The notes: generated from the sequence alone by a model not told the origin. Counted from the stretch's first letter, positions 7,337 through 16,253 are shown. The stretch is DNA of 64,000 nt from DAOUJI01 sp965237875 (GCA_965237875.1 CBDEGP010000001.1:1085251-1149250), one strand, 5' to 3'. Numbers and translations are program-made.

Positions 7337-8629
7337 ATGGGAAGACCAAACTGGTATTACGACCATCCTCCGGCCTGCACCTGCCGGGCATGTCAGGGCC
7401 GAAAGAGAATACGAAGGATAAGACCAATTTGGTTTTCGAAATCGGAACCTCGCGAAGGACCTGCCAGGAATCAACCGCCGGATTATTGGTCCCCTCCTGC
7501 GAGACGCAGAAGCGGCTGTGTGGGTGGGATGATCAAGGTCGTCGCAATAGGGATAGGTTTACTGATTCTAGTAGCCGTGTGCAACGGGGTTTTTGGACGA
7601 TTCTCGGATGAGGGTTACACTGTTCCACTCAACGGCGGTCCGATTCCGAACGTCACCTCAGCTGTCGTCACCAAAGACCTGAAACAACACATGCTGGTAT
7701 TGATTAACCGGGACAGGGACGCTAACGGCCTCAATCCCGTCGTTCTGGGATTCAACGAAGCGCCGCAACGTCATGCAGAAGACATGCTGCGGTATAGCTA
7801 TCTGTCGCACTGGGGTCGGAACGGCCTTAAGCCGTATATGAGGTATACGCTGGAAGGTGGGACAGGACTTACTTCAGAAAACATCAGTGGTTTGGCTTGT
7901 CCCTTAACCCCTGGTGGGAGGTATCGCACTGTAGACCTCATGACAGATATTGAAGAATCACAAACCGGATTTATGCAAAGTCCAGGGCATCGACGGAGCA
8001 TCCTGGACCCCGGGCACACGATCGTTCATTTGGGGATTGCATGCGATAAGTTAGGTTGCTCGGTGGTCCAGTTGTTCGACAGGGATTACCTCAGCTACAT
8101 AGACCTTCCGTCAATTTCGAGCGATGGTCTCCTTACGTTTACCGCCGAGTTTGTTGACGGGTTTGAGTTGTCCGGTGTGCAAGTCTGGTACGACGAAATT
8201 CCTCGCTCCCTCACCTTTGGCCAACTAGGGGCAGCCCATTCCTATTCTGTTGGACAGCGGCCTGTCGCCTCAATTAGACCCCCACTGAAACTGTATCAAT
8301 ATTATAGAGAGGATTCTTTCACGCGCGCCCGGGAGCTTTCCCAAGACCCCTACAAAATTGACCCTAACACCGCACCTCCCCATAGGGTGAACAAAGGAGA
8401 TTACGAAGATTGTGTGGAACCTCCCAAAGCCACCACGCGGGTGGAAGAGACTGTGCCTTGGGTGACTGCTGACGAGTGGGAACAATCCGACGGAGAAACT
8501 TCCGTGTCCGCTACTATAGGTCCGGCAATGGAGTCATTCGGTCCCGGTGTCTATACAATTCTGGTGTGGGCTGACCATACGTTGGGTGAATCAGTTCCCG
8601 TGAGCGAGTATTCGATATTCGTGGAATAA
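7337..8629 (+). CDS. CAP (SCP/PR1)-domain membrane protein with N-terminal Cys motif
   Basis: 430 residues. Residues 2-19 carry GRPNWYYDHPPACTCRAC, shared with the 51-residue protein at 6330. A basic stretch follows, then a membrane helix at ~64-87 (IGIGLLILVAVCNGVFG), placing the rest outside the cell. Residues ~105-240 form a CAP domain with the usual His and Glu sites: SHWG, SENISG and SPGHRRSIL. The C-terminal ~190 residues look like beta-rich domains of unknown type. Bacterial CAP proteins are secreted and poorly understood. The N-terminal motif would be cytoplasmic, before the helix. Base composition is lower in G+C than the neighbours. Confidence 0.8.
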   Translation: MGRPNWYYDHPPACTCRACQGRKRIRRIRPIWFSKSEPREGPARNQPPDYWSPPARRRSGCVGGMIKVVAIGIGLLILVAVCNGVFGRFSDEGYTVPLNGGPIPNVTSAVVTKDLKQHMLVLINRDRDANGLNPVVLGFNEAPQRHAEDMLRYSYLSHWGRNGLKPYMRYTLEGGTGLTSENISGLACPLTPGGRYRTVDLMTDIEESQTGFMQSPGHRRSILDPGHTIVHLGIACDKLGCSVVQLFDRDYLSYIDLPSISSDGLLTFTAEFVDGFELSGVQVWYDEIPRSLTFGQLGAAHSYSVGQRPVASIRPPLKLYQYYREDSFTRARELSQDPYKIDPNTAPPHRVNKGDYEDCVEPPKATTRVEETVPWVTADEWEQSDGETSVSATIGPAMESFGPGVYTILVWADHTLGESVPVSEYSIFVE

Positions 8630-8676
8630 TAACCCTATTCGGGGCGGAATGGGGAAATTGACGAGCGAGGTGAAGC

Positions 8677-9432
8677 ATGGGAAGGATGGACGGCAAGGTG
8701 GCGATCATCACGGGCGGGGCCAGGGGTCAGGGCGCCTCGGAGGGAGTCCTGTTTGCCCAGGAAGGGGCCAAGGTTGTGCTTGGCGACATACTGGATGAGG
8801 AAGGCGCTGGCGTGGAGGCCCGCATCCGTGAGGCGGGCGGCGATGCCACGTACGTTCGCCTGGACGTAACCCTGGCCGACGACTGGGAACGGGCCGTGGA
8901 GTTGGCCGAAAGCGCCTATGGCAAGCTGGACGTGCTGGTGAACAACGCCGCCATATTCATGCCCAACGGCATAGAGGACACCACCGTGGAGCAGTGGGAC
9001 CGGCTGATGGCCATAAACGCCAAGGGCGTGTTTCTAGGGACCAAGCATTCGATACCGGCCATGCGCAGGGCCGGCGGCGGGTCGATCGTAAACATATCTT
9101 CTATAGCCGGGATGGTGGGCAACGTCAGGTCTGGTGTGGCCTACTCGGCGTCCAAGGGCGCAGTACGCCTGTTCACCAAGGCCACGGCCATACAGCACGC
9201 CAAGGACAACATCCGGTGCAACTCGGTGCATCCCGGGCCCATCGACACGCCAATGACCGAGGAGTCTAGGCGGGACCCTGCCCAGCAGGCGCAGAGGCTG
9301 GCCAGAGTTCCCATGGGACGCAGTGCGGCCCCTGAAGAGGTGGCCTATGGAGTCCTCTTCCTGGCTTCCGACGAGTCTTCCTACATGACCGGCTCGGAGA
9401 TGGTCATCGACGGGGGAGTGATCGCCCAGTAG
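8677..9432 (+). CDS. Short-chain dehydrogenase/reductase (SDR)
   Basis: 251 residues, the classic SDR length. The cofactor motif is TGGARGQGAS (classical TGxxxGxG), followed by an acidic residue after beta-2 (GDI), which suggests NAD(H). NNAA, the catalytic Ser in ISSIAG and the YSASKGA motif (Tyr and Lys) are all present. The C-terminal GSEMVIDGG is typical of FabG-like enzymes. It probably oxidises or reduces a hydroxyl or keto group; the substrate is unknown. A GCGAGGTG site precedes the ATG. Convergent with the catabolic cluster on the opposite strand. Confidence 0.9.
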   Translation: MGRMDGKVAIITGGARGQGASEGVLFAQEGAKVVLGDILDEEGAGVEARIREAGGDATYVRLDVTLADDWERAVELAESAYGKLDVLVNNAAIFMPNGIEDTTVEQWDRLMAINAKGVFLGTKHSIPAMRRAGGGSIVNISSIAGMVGNVRSGVAYSASKGAVRLFTKATAIQHAKDNIRCNSVHPGPIDTPMTEESRRDPAQQAQRLARVPMGRSAAPEEVAYGVLFLASDESSYMTGSEMVIDGGVIAQ

Positions 9433-9460
9433 AAGTCCCCGGCGTTTAACGTCCCGTTCA

Positions 9461-9513
9461 CCCCCATCTCAATCTTCCCCCTCCAAGGGGGAAGAGGTTT
9501 TGCAAAGGTCCCA
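9461..9513. repeat. Palindromic repeat with GCAAAGGTC end
   Basis: CCCCATCTCAATCTTCCCCC and its imperfect complement GGGGGAAGAGG form a hairpin between two converging genes. An inverted copy lies at 17732-17767. The right end, GGTTTTGCAAAGGTCCCA (9496-9513), matches the termini at 25701-25717 and 57210-57227. It may also terminate transcription of both flanking genes. Confidence 0.65.
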
Positions 9514-9522
9514 ATAATGCGG

Positions 9523-10302
9523 CTAGACCTCCGCCCGTTCCATGAACACCGTGACGCCCAGGCTCTGGTAGTGCTCCCGGTTGGAGCGGGCGCCGCTGCG
9601 CATACACACCTTTGTGTCGGAGCCTTTCAGCAGATCGATCATGTGCTCCAGACATTCCTGGTCTGTCGTCAGGGGGAATTCCGGGTGCCCCTCGCGGCTG
9701 AACGCGAGGTCGTTGGATACAGGATGTGCGCCCCAGGACAAGCAGTCAATTCCGGGTTTCCCCAGGTTGCGGGCGTTTATAACCGCCTCAACTGACTCTA
9801 CCTGAAGCATGAGGACGCCGGTATGGCTCCACCACTCGGCGTACTCCGTACGGGTGGGAATCGAATGGGGCTCTCCGTCGCCTCCGGTCCATCCCGTGTC
9901 GTATGCCACCCCGCCCCAGCCCCGCTTTCCCTTCTGCGGGTAGTAGAAGTTCTCCACTGCATCCTGAGCGGTGGCCTCATCGTCGCATTGAGGCACTTCG
10001 ACTCCTCCAAGGCACAAGTCGAGTATGCCCCCTATCATGTAGGTCCACTTGGGACTCTTGATGCGGAGTTGGACTGGAACCTCGAACTCTTTGGCTATGT
10101 CGCAAAGCTGGAAAAGCGCCTCTTCGTTGTAGGGCATGTGCTGGCTGTCCACGGTGAAGAAGTCGTACGGGTAGGAGTTCACCAGCTGTTCGATTCTGCC
10201 GCGGTCCGCCGGAGTCCGCCCAAAGTTTCCCGGCGTCGCTATAAGCGAACAGCCTACAACTATGTCCCCCCGTCGGATCTTCTCCTTAAGGTTGCCTGGC
10301 AT
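9523..10302 (-). CDS. HpcH/HpaI-family aldolase
   Basis: 259 residues. The family signature is seen in the order FTVDSQHMPYN (catalytic Asp/metal region), VQLRIKSP (substrate Arg), GGVEVPQCDDEATAQDAV (core strand) and FYYPQKGKRGWGG. These class II, metal-dependent aldolases cleave 4-hydroxy-2-oxo acids to pyruvate and an aldehyde in catabolic pathways. GAGGAGG lies 7 bases before the ATG at 10302. Last gene of a minus-strand cluster of five with 50-160 bp gaps. The ~30 residues after the core are longer than in minimal members. Confidence 0.85.
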   Translation of the reverse strand: MPGNLKEKIRRGDIVVGCSLIATPGNFGRTPADRGRIEQLVNSYPYDFFTVDSQHMPYNEEALFQLCDIAKEFEVPVQLRIKSPKWTYMIGGILDLCLGGVEVPQCDDEATAQDAVENFYYPQKGKRGWGGVAYDTGWTGGDGEPHSIPTRTEYAEWWSHTGVLMLQVESVEAVINARNLGKPGIDCLSWGAHPVSNDLAFSREGHPEFPLTTDQECLEHMIDLLKGSDTKVCMRSGARSNREHYQSLGVTVFMERAEV

Positions 10303-10394
10303 GATTGCCTCCTCGCATATTCAGATTTGGTCTGGTCCTAGCCACTCCGGCCCTCGTCGGAAAGACGGGCCAGGGGCTGCCTTCAATATTCGGT

Positions 10395-10844
10395 TCAGGC
10401 CTTTTCGCTGGCGTCCTGGCTCTCGTCCCATCCCAAGGCGTCGCCTTCGGAAAGCTGCATGGGCACTCCCCCTATCTCGCTTTCGTCGATGTCGAACCGG
10501 ATATACCCCTTGGGACTCTTCAGCAGGGAGTCCCGCTTGATTTTGACCCCGTTGCCCCGCAGGTCGTTGAAGAGGTCCTCAATAGACACGCCGTCAGTGG
10601 CCCAGGCCACGTGGCCGAGCTGTGGGCCCTCCTCTTCCAGTTTTTTGGCCAGGGATGAATCGCCCACCGGAGATATGAAGTCCATGACTACGTCCCCCAC
10701 TTTGTACATGATGTAGTCATAGATCACTCCGGTGTTGGACCTGCCCTCCTCCGCCGGGACCATGCTGAAATTCTTTTCGAAAAATGTCCTCACCGGCTGA
10801 ACGTCCAAGACCTGATAGCTGACGTGGTGAACCCTTGTAAACAT
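10395..10844 (-). CDS. VOC (glyoxalase/dioxygenase) superfamily protein
   Basis: 149 residues from the ATG at 10844, chosen because GAGGAGG lies just upstream; an ATG at 10886 would add 14 unlikely residues. It starts FTRVHHVSYQVLDV, the beta-alpha-beta start of a VOC module, and has GHVAWATDGVSIEDLFNDL in the second module. The metal ligands are probably His6/7 and the His of GHVAW plus a late Glu. VOC proteins include ring-cleaving dioxygenases, epimerases and lyases; the reaction cannot be assigned. The cluster context suggests a catabolic step. Confidence 0.8.
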   Translation of the reverse strand: MFTRVHHVSYQVLDVQPVRTFFEKNFSMVPAEEGRSNTGVIYDYIMYKVGDVVMDFISPVGDSSLAKKLEEEGPQLGHVAWATDGVSIEDLFNDLRGNGVKIKRDSLLKSPKGYIRFDIDESEIGGVPMQLSEGDALGWDESQDASEKA

Positions 10845-10898
10845 GGCGCCTCCTCGACCTGTAGTATCTACTTTTTTAGGCGGCATGGGCCGCTGGCG

Positions 10899-11864
10899 TC
10901 AGAGCTTTCTCGGCGGCACAGGCAGTCCGGGGATTTTCATCCGGATGCGGCCCATGCTGCAAAGTCCCGTGTAGAAGAGAGTCTTGTTGTCCTCCATCCC
11001 CCAGCCGACGTTGGAAATCTGGTCCTTCCAGGGCAGTATCACGCGGAATGGCGGTTCCTCTATCCATATATTGCCCAGGTGTTTGCCCTCGGCGTCAGTG
11101 ATGAAGATGGCGCCTCCGCCTGCTATGTAGAGGTTCCCCTCAATGTCCACTTTCATCCCGTCGAACACCCCCGCCGGGTAGCTTTCGGGAAGCTCGAACA
11201 GAAGCCGTTCCGACGCCCGGTTGATGGAGCCGTTGGGCATCAGGGCATAGGCCCAAATCCGGCGGTTCCGGCTCTGGGTCAGGTATAAGGTCTTTTCGTC
11301 GGGGGATATGGCCAACCCGTTGGGGGCCTTCAGGTCCACCAGCAGGACAATCTCACCCAGGTCTGGCGTGACCATGTAGTACCCCGACACGTCCAGGTCG
11401 CAGTGGGGGCTTGGGGCGCCGGGGTCCGAGAAGTAGATGCTGCCGTCGGACCGGCAGACCACGTCGTTGGGCCGGTTGAGGCGGACTCCCCTGTACCTGT
11501 TGGCGATGACGGTGGTGGAGCCGTCATGCTCGATGCGAGTTACTCTTCTCAAGCCCTGCTCGCACGCAACCAACCTACCCTGGGGGTCGCGGGTAAGGCC
11601 GTTTGCATAGTTGGTCGGCTCTTGGAAGATGCTGACGCCCTCGGTGGGGGACCACTTCATGCGCCGGTTGTGGCCGATGTCGCTGAAGAGTAAATAGCCG
11701 CCCTCAGCCCACCATACGGGCCCTTCAGGGTTGGGGTATATCCCCAGGCGACGGGAGTCCTGCTCGGGCAGTTCCTCGGCGCCGTAGTCTACGCTGAGGA
11801 CCTCGTGTTGAGCATCGAGGTCGACGATGCGCTCCAAGCCAGGGGAGATCATCTCGACGGGCAT
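10899..11864 (-). CDS. SMP-30/gluconolactonase-family protein
   Basis: 321 residues. Six-bladed propeller signatures: NPEGPVWWAEGGYLLFSDIG (N-terminal metal Glu), the metal Asn of RLNRPNDVVCRSDGSIYFSD, and APNGLAISPDEKTLYLTQS. GVFDGMKVDIEGNLY supplies the catalytic Asp region. The order is that of calcium-dependent lactonases. It would open a lactone formed earlier in the pathway, for example by the LLM oxidoreductase upstream. AGGAGG precedes the ATG. Cytoplasmic: no signal peptide is seen. Confidence 0.87.
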   Translation of the reverse strand: MPVEMISPGLERIVDLDAQHEVLSVDYGAEELPEQDSRRLGIYPNPEGPVWWAEGGYLLFSDIGHNRRMKWSPTEGVSIFQEPTNYANGLTRDPQGRLVACEQGLRRVTRIEHDGSTTVIANRYRGVRLNRPNDVVCRSDGSIYFSDPGAPSPHCDLDVSGYYMVTPDLGEIVLLVDLKAPNGLAISPDEKTLYLTQSRNRRIWAYALMPNGSINRASERLLFELPESYPAGVFDGMKVDIEGNLYIAGGGAIFITDAEGKHLGNIWIEEPPFRVILPWKDQISNVGWGMEDNKTLFYTGLCSMGRIRMKIPGLPVPPRKL

Positions 11865-11914
11865 GAATTCCTCCTAGGACGGCTGTAAGGCGTTGTATGT
11901 GAAGCGGGTTTGGC

Positions 11915-12787
11915 CTAGCCGAACATCTCCCTGGCGACATTCTCCATCACGGCCAGACACTTGTTGACGGTGTCGGCGTCGCCCATGCCGAAGACCACTC
12001 GGTCGGCTCCGGCTTCCAGATATCCGTTCAGGTGGTCGGGGTCAGGAGGGCGGCCGAAGATGGTGAATTCGATGGCCGATGGGTCTCGCCCCGCGGCCAG
12101 GGCCCACTCGTCCACTTTGGCCCTGCTCTCCTTCATCACGTCTATGCTTATCCAGTGGGGCAGCCAGCCGTCTCCCCAGCGGGCAACCCGCCGGAGGACC
12201 CGGTCCGGGGACGTGCCCTGCCCGTCTCCGCCTCCGCCCAGGATTATCGGAGGGTGGGGTTCCTGGGCGGGCTTGGGAAAGACCCGCACCGGGGGGAAGT
12301 CGTAGTATTTTCCGTGGTATTCCGACTCATCCTTGGTCCAGAGTTCTTTGAGGGCTTCTACGTTTTCCCTGACCTGGCTCCATCGGTGGTCATAGTCCGC
12401 GCCAAGAATCTCCAACTCTTCCCGGAATATCCCGCTGCCTATGCCGAAGAGGAACCTCCCTTGGGACAGCCGGTCCAGAGTGGCGATTTCCTTGGCGAGG
12501 ATGAGGGGATGCCGTTGAGGAACGATTACGATGCCGGTCCCAAGCTTCAGGGTGGAAGTCACGGCCGAGGCTCTGGACAACGCTACGAATGGGTCCAGCA
12601 TGCTCCATATGTTGGCGCCATACTGGCCGGCCTCGTTGGACGGATGGGGTGTGCTGGTGGAGACGGGAACGAATGGGTGCTCACAAATCCATATTGATTC
12701 AAACCCCATCTCCTCCCCGGGTTTGGCTAGAGCGGCGGGGTCAACCGGGCTTCCAACGGCGGACGGCACGGAGAAGCCGACCTTCAT
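11915..12787 (-). CDS. LLM-class (luciferase-like) flavin oxidoreductase
   Basis: 290 residues. It begins MKVGFSVPSAVGSPVDP, the first strand of the luciferase-like TIM barrel, then shows GFESIWICEHPF, LKLGTGIVIVPQRHPL and LSQGRFLFGIGSG, all family hallmarks. The C-terminal half has RADRV-like and GADRVVFGM segments. Members use F420 or FMN to oxidise or oxygenate small molecules. The close match to the F420-dependent TIGR03619-type subgroup is an impression only. GAGGAGG precedes the ATG. It sits second in a five-gene catabolic run. Confidence 0.88.
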   Translation of the reverse strand: MKVGFSVPSAVGSPVDPAALAKPGEEMGFESIWICEHPFVPVSTSTPHPSNEAGQYGANIWSMLDPFVALSRASAVTSTLKLGTGIVIVPQRHPLILAKEIATLDRLSQGRFLFGIGSGIFREELEILGADYDHRWSQVRENVEALKELWTKDESEYHGKYYDFPPVRVFPKPAQEPHPPIILGGGGDGQGTSPDRVLRRVARWGDGWLPHWISIDVMKESRAKVDEWALAAGRDPSAIEFTIFGRPPDPDHLNGYLEAGADRVVFGMGDADTVNKCLAVMENVAREMFG

Positions 12788-12897
12788 GATTCCCTCCTCA
12801 ATCTGCTTGTCCGATGGGGGGCCACGGATGGCCGGTCAAGCGGATGGGACTGTAGATGGCTCTAATGGCCTGTGCCTTTAAGTTGTCAGGAATGCGC

Positions 12898-12940
12898 TTG
12901 ATGGGCGCCAGCGGAGCTAAGTCCGATCGGCGCCCGTCAA
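12898..12940 (-). terminator. Hairpin after the amidohydrolase gene
   Basis: TTGATGGGCGCC (12898-12909) and GGCGCCCGTCAA (12929-12940) pair over 12 bp with one wobble around a 19-nt loop, immediately past the amidohydrolase stop at 12945. No clear T-run on the minus strand, so it may be a weak terminator or processing site. Confidence 0.5.
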
Positions 12941-12944
12941 GGGC

Positions 12945-14099
12945 CTAGTGGATGTTGTATACCCTGGAGGCGTTGTCCCACAGTATCTTCTGCTTCTCCT
13001 CCGGACTGCAGTCGCCAAGGAGCTTTGCGGCGATATCGCGGGACTTGGGGAATGTGCCTTCGTCGTGGGGATAGTCGGCGCCGAATTGGATGTTGTCCAC
13101 ACCGACTACGTCTCTCAACCGCATGGTGTAAGGGTCTTCCTGGGTGCCCACGAAGCAGTTCTGGTACCAGAAGTCGCTGGGCAGCGTTCCTGGCTTGAAC
13201 TTGTACCGGTCAAGTCTTGTGGATGCGCTGACCCTCTCGGTATAGGTGTAGTTCATACGCTCGAGGAAGCTGGGGATCCAGCTTACCTCGAACTCGATGA
13301 CTCCCACCTGGAGTTTGGGGTGCCGCTCGAAGACTCCGGAGAAGACCATGTCTCCGATGGCCATGCGCGGGTAGATGTCGATGTTGGCCAGGAAGGCGGG
13401 ACTTAGCGATATGGGGTCCATGAATTCGTTGTCGGGAGACGGCCGGTTGCAGCCGATGTGGAGGGCGACCGGCAACTCCAGGTCCTCGCAGGCCGACCAG
13501 AAGGGCTCGTACATCGGATGGCTGTATCTCATGCCGGGCGTCGTCCCCACCGGGACCATGGCTCCAACCAGACCCATCTTCTTGCACCGCTCCAACTCTA
13601 TGATGGCGGCTTCGCCGATTTCGGGGTTCAGCAATGCGTTGCCGTAAAGCCTGTCGGGATGGGCGCTGCAAAACTCGGCCATCCAGTCGTTCCAAGTCTG
13701 CTGAATCACGTGCAGGAGATCGGTGTCCCCAACTTTATATAGATGGAGCCCCAAGGTGGAGAAATGTATCGCCTTGTCAATTCCGTCTATGTCCAGGTCT
13801 TTGACGCGCTCGTCAGGATCGTTGGCTCCAGGCCGAATGTGCTCTTCCCGCACTCTGGTTTTGCCTATTTCAGCCCTGACAGCCGGGTCCTTTTCGTATC
13901 TGCGTCCGGGATGAGCGCCTGGCGAGAGTCCCACGAGGCGCAAGTCGCCGCTGAACCACATATCCACATCATCCAGGCTTCTCAGAACGGGGGCCTGGTC
14001 TCGATATTCTTTGGGCATTCGGGTCGTCCACAGGTCCGACGCCTCGAATGTGTGGTCGTCCGCCGAGAGTATCTTGTAACCTTCCAGCGCTTGTGCCAT
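12945..14099 (-). CDS. Amidohydrolase-2 family metal-dependent hydrolase/decarboxylase
   Basis: 384 residues from the ATG at 14099, which has GAGGAGG 7 bases upstream; an in-frame ATG at 14201 lacks a site. The metal motif near the start reads SADDHTFEASDLW, matching the D-x-H-x-x-E variant of this family. VALHIGCNRPSPDNE supplies a metal His, and FGADYPHDEGTFP the late Asp. The family includes ACMSD- and resorcylate-type decarboxylases and hydrolases. It is first in a five-gene minus-strand cluster, so it is likely an early or ring-opening step, but the substrate is unknown. Confidence 0.85.
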   Translation of the reverse strand: MAQALEGYKILSADDHTFEASDLWTTRMPKEYRDQAPVLRSLDDVDMWFSGDLRLVGLSPGAHPGRRYEKDPAVRAEIGKTRVREEHIRPGANDPDERVKDLDIDGIDKAIHFSTLGLHLYKVGDTDLLHVIQQTWNDWMAEFCSAHPDRLYGNALLNPEIGEAAIIELERCKKMGLVGAMVPVGTTPGMRYSHPMYEPFWSACEDLELPVALHIGCNRPSPDNEFMDPISLSPAFLANIDIYPRMAIGDMVFSGVFERHPKLQVGVIEFEVSWIPSFLERMNYTYTERVSASTRLDRYKFKPGTLPSDFWYQNCFVGTQEDPYTMRLRDVVGVDNIQFGADYPHDEGTFPKSRDIAAKLLGDCSPEEKQKILWDNASRVYNIH

Positions 14100-14344
14100 C
14101 GCCGACCTCCTCATATGGGGCCTTACTTCCTGGGCCTCTGGTCGATATGCGATAGGGCGTTTCCGGTGAACACCCATCGTTCCCGTTAGTCTAATGCCCA
14201 AACGAGCAGAGGTTCCGGGGGGCCGTTTCGGGCGTCGGATGGACTAATTCTACTCCGGCAGGTCTATATGTCAAGCTGACGAAACACGTGTTTCTGGACT
14301 AACTCGACATGCATTGGGGGACTGCCTCATGCTCCTCAAGGGAC

Positions 14345-14350
14345 TATAAT
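14345..14350 (+). promoter_or_regulatory. Extended -10 element upstream of gatC
   Basis: A perfect TATAAT 56 bases before the gatC start, in the 306-bp gap between the divergent amidohydrolase and gatC genes. The -35 is poor. Otherwise the gap shows nothing recognisable. Confidence 0.5.
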
Positions 14351-14405
14351 GACTCAAGCATAGTACAAAACCACGGCGGACTGTACAGACGGAAAGGATA
14401 AGAAT

Positions 14406-14696
14406 TTGGCCCTAACCGGAGACGAGGTGCGGCACATCGCAGCCCTTTGCCGCATCGGAATGACGGAAGAGGAGCTGGAGTTGATGGCAGGGCAACTATC
14501 CCAGGTCCTGGAAATGTTTCAGACGCTTCAGGGCCTTGACACTGGCGGGGTCGAGCCGACTGCCCACTCCATATCCCTGGAAACTGTGCTTCGAGAGGAC
14601 CAATCGGCCCCATCGGACCCTGTGGAAAGGGTCCTCTCCAATGCGCCGGTTAGGGAAAACGACCTAATCCGCGTCAAGGCGGTGTTGGAAGACTGA
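14406..14696 (+). CDS. gatC: Glutamyl/aspartyl-tRNA amidotransferase subunit C
   Basis: 96 residues, starting at TTG (14406) after GGAAAGGA. Typical GatC features: LTGDEVRHIAALCRIGMTEEE at the start, GGVEPTAHS in the middle and LREDQ near the end. GatC wraps the GatA-GatB interface and stabilises the complex that amidates misacylated Glu-tRNA(Gln) or Asp-tRNA(Asn). It ends two bases before gatA, so the two are translationally coupled. gatB is not in the window. Confidence 0.93.
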   Translation: MALTGDEVRHIAALCRIGMTEEELELMAGQLSQVLEMFQTLQGLDTGGVEPTAHSISLETVLREDQSAPSDPVERVLSNAPVRENDLIRVKAVLED

Positions 14697-14698
14697 AC

Positions 14699-16168
14699 AT
14701 GTCAGGGAACGCTCGCCCGGACGAGCTTTACGATTTGACAATCCATCAAGCCCAGGCGTTGATTGCGCAGGGTGAGATAAGCGCGTCCGACGTCGCCAAG
14801 GCATGCCTGGCCCGCATCGAGGAAATTGAGGACAAGGTGCGGGCCTTTGTGACCGTCACGGCTGACAATGCCTTGCAGCAGGCTGAACGACTGGACAACA
14901 CGAGAGGGAACGGCGGCCCTTTGACGGGCATGCCTGTCCAGATCAAAGACTTGATCAGCACTCGAGGAGTGGCGACCACTTGTGCATCCCGAATGTTGGA
15001 GGAGTACGTGCCCACCTATGACGCTGGAGTGGTGGAGAGGCTGAATGCCTCCGGAGCCGTGATGGTGGGCAAGGGAAACATGGACGAGTTCGGCATGGGC
15101 TCCTCCACCGAAAATTCGGCCTTCTATCCCACCCATAACCCCTGGGACCTGGACCGAGTGCCCGGCGGCAGCAGCGGCGGCGGCGCCGCTGCTGTGGCGG
15201 CGGGGGAGGCGTTTTACGCCCTGGGTTCCGACACAGGAGGGAGCATCCGGCAGCCTGCCTCCCTGTGTGGCCTGGTGGGAATGAAGCCCACCTACGGCCT
15301 GGTAAGCAGGTACGGGCTTATAGCCTATGCGTCCTCATTCGACCAGATTGGCCCCATCACCAAGGACGTGACCGACTGCGCCCTGGTCCTGAAAGCCATC
15401 GCCGGCCACGACGCCAGAGACTCCACGTCCCTTTCCGTCCAGGTCCCGGACTATCAGGCCGGTCTTGCCGGAGGCGTATCCGGGCTCAGGGTGGGAATGC
15501 CCCGTGAATACTTTGCGGAGGGCATGGAGGAGGGGGTCCGAAAAGCTGTGGAAGCCGCAGTCTCGCACATGGAGGACCAAGGGGCCCGCATCGTGGAGAC
15601 ATCCCTCCCCAGCGCCGGTTATGCCCTGGCCTGTTACTACATACTGGCCCCCTCGGAGTGTTCCGCCAACCTGGCCAGGTATGACGGCGTCAAGTACGGC
15701 TACTCCTACCGGGACACGGACAACATGTGGGAGGCTATGGAGAAGACGCGCCAGCGGGGTTTCGGCCCGGAGGTCAAAAGACGGATCATGTTGGGCGCTT
15801 ACGCCCTATCCGCCGGGTACTACGACGCCTACTATTTGAAGGCTCAGAAGGTGCGCACACTTATCATAGAGGAATTCCGAAAAGCCTTTGAGAGCTGCGA
15901 TGTTCTGGTAACCCCTACGTCGCCCACCGTGGCATTCAAGCTGGGAGAGAAACTGGACGACCCGCTTCAGATGTACCTGAGCGACGTATACACTGTGCCG
16001 GTCAACGTAGCCGGACTCCCAGCCATATCAGTGCCGTGCGGGTTCAGCCGGGGTCTGCCGGTGGGGCTTCAACTCATAGGTCCGCCGCTGTCGGAAGAGA
16101 CCCTTCTGCGGGCTGCATACGCCTACGAGCAGTCCACAACCTGGCATCAGGCCCGGCCGCAACTGTAG
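14699..16168 (+). CDS. gatA: Glutamyl/aspartyl-tRNA amidotransferase subunit A
   Basis: 489 residues, standard GatA length. The amidase signature is complete: catalytic Lys in MPVQIKDLI, then PGGSSGGGAAAVAAGEAF with cis-Ser, and GSDTGGSIRQPASLCGLVG with the nucleophile Ser. It releases ammonia from glutamine for the GatB active site. Since asnS follows, the main substrate is probably Glu-tRNA(Gln). The stop codon TAG lies inside the left end of a repeat (16165-16253), so the C-terminus QLRPQL-like ending may have been trimmed or replaced by the insertion. Confidence 0.95.
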   Translation: MSGNARPDELYDLTIHQAQALIAQGEISASDVAKACLARIEEIEDKVRAFVTVTADNALQQAERLDNTRGNGGPLTGMPVQIKDLISTRGVATTCASRMLEEYVPTYDAGVVERLNASGAVMVGKGNMDEFGMGSSTENSAFYPTHNPWDLDRVPGGSSGGGAAAVAAGEAFYALGSDTGGSIRQPASLCGLVGMKPTYGLVSRYGLIAYASSFDQIGPITKDVTDCALVLKAIAGHDARDSTSLSVQVPDYQAGLAGGVSGLRVGMPREYFAEGMEEGVRKAVEAAVSHMEDQGARIVETSLPSAGYALACYYILAPSECSANLARYDGVKYGYSYRDTDNMWEAMEKTRQRGFGPEVKRRIMLGAYALSAGYYDAYYLKAQKVRTLIIEEFRKAFESCDVLVTPTSPTVAFKLGEKLDDPLQMYLSDVYTVPVNVAGLPAISVPCGFSRGLPVGLQLIGPPLSEETLLRAAYAYEQSTTWHQARPQL

Positions 16169-16253
16169 GGGCAAGCCTCGTGCCTGCCCTGTTGGCCTGG
16201 CCAACCAGAGTCCTCTGATTGTGAGTAAGGGCGCCCACGAGGAGCGCCCCTAC
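16165..16253. repeat. 89-bp inverted-end repeat overlapping the gatA stop codon
   Basis: GTAGGGGC (16165-16172) and GCCCCTAC (16246-16253) are exact inverted ends. Inside lie GCCTCGTGCCTGCCC and GGGCGCCCACGAGGAGCGC, both self-complementary. The gatA stop TAG (16166-16168) is part of the left end. Confidence 0.6.
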
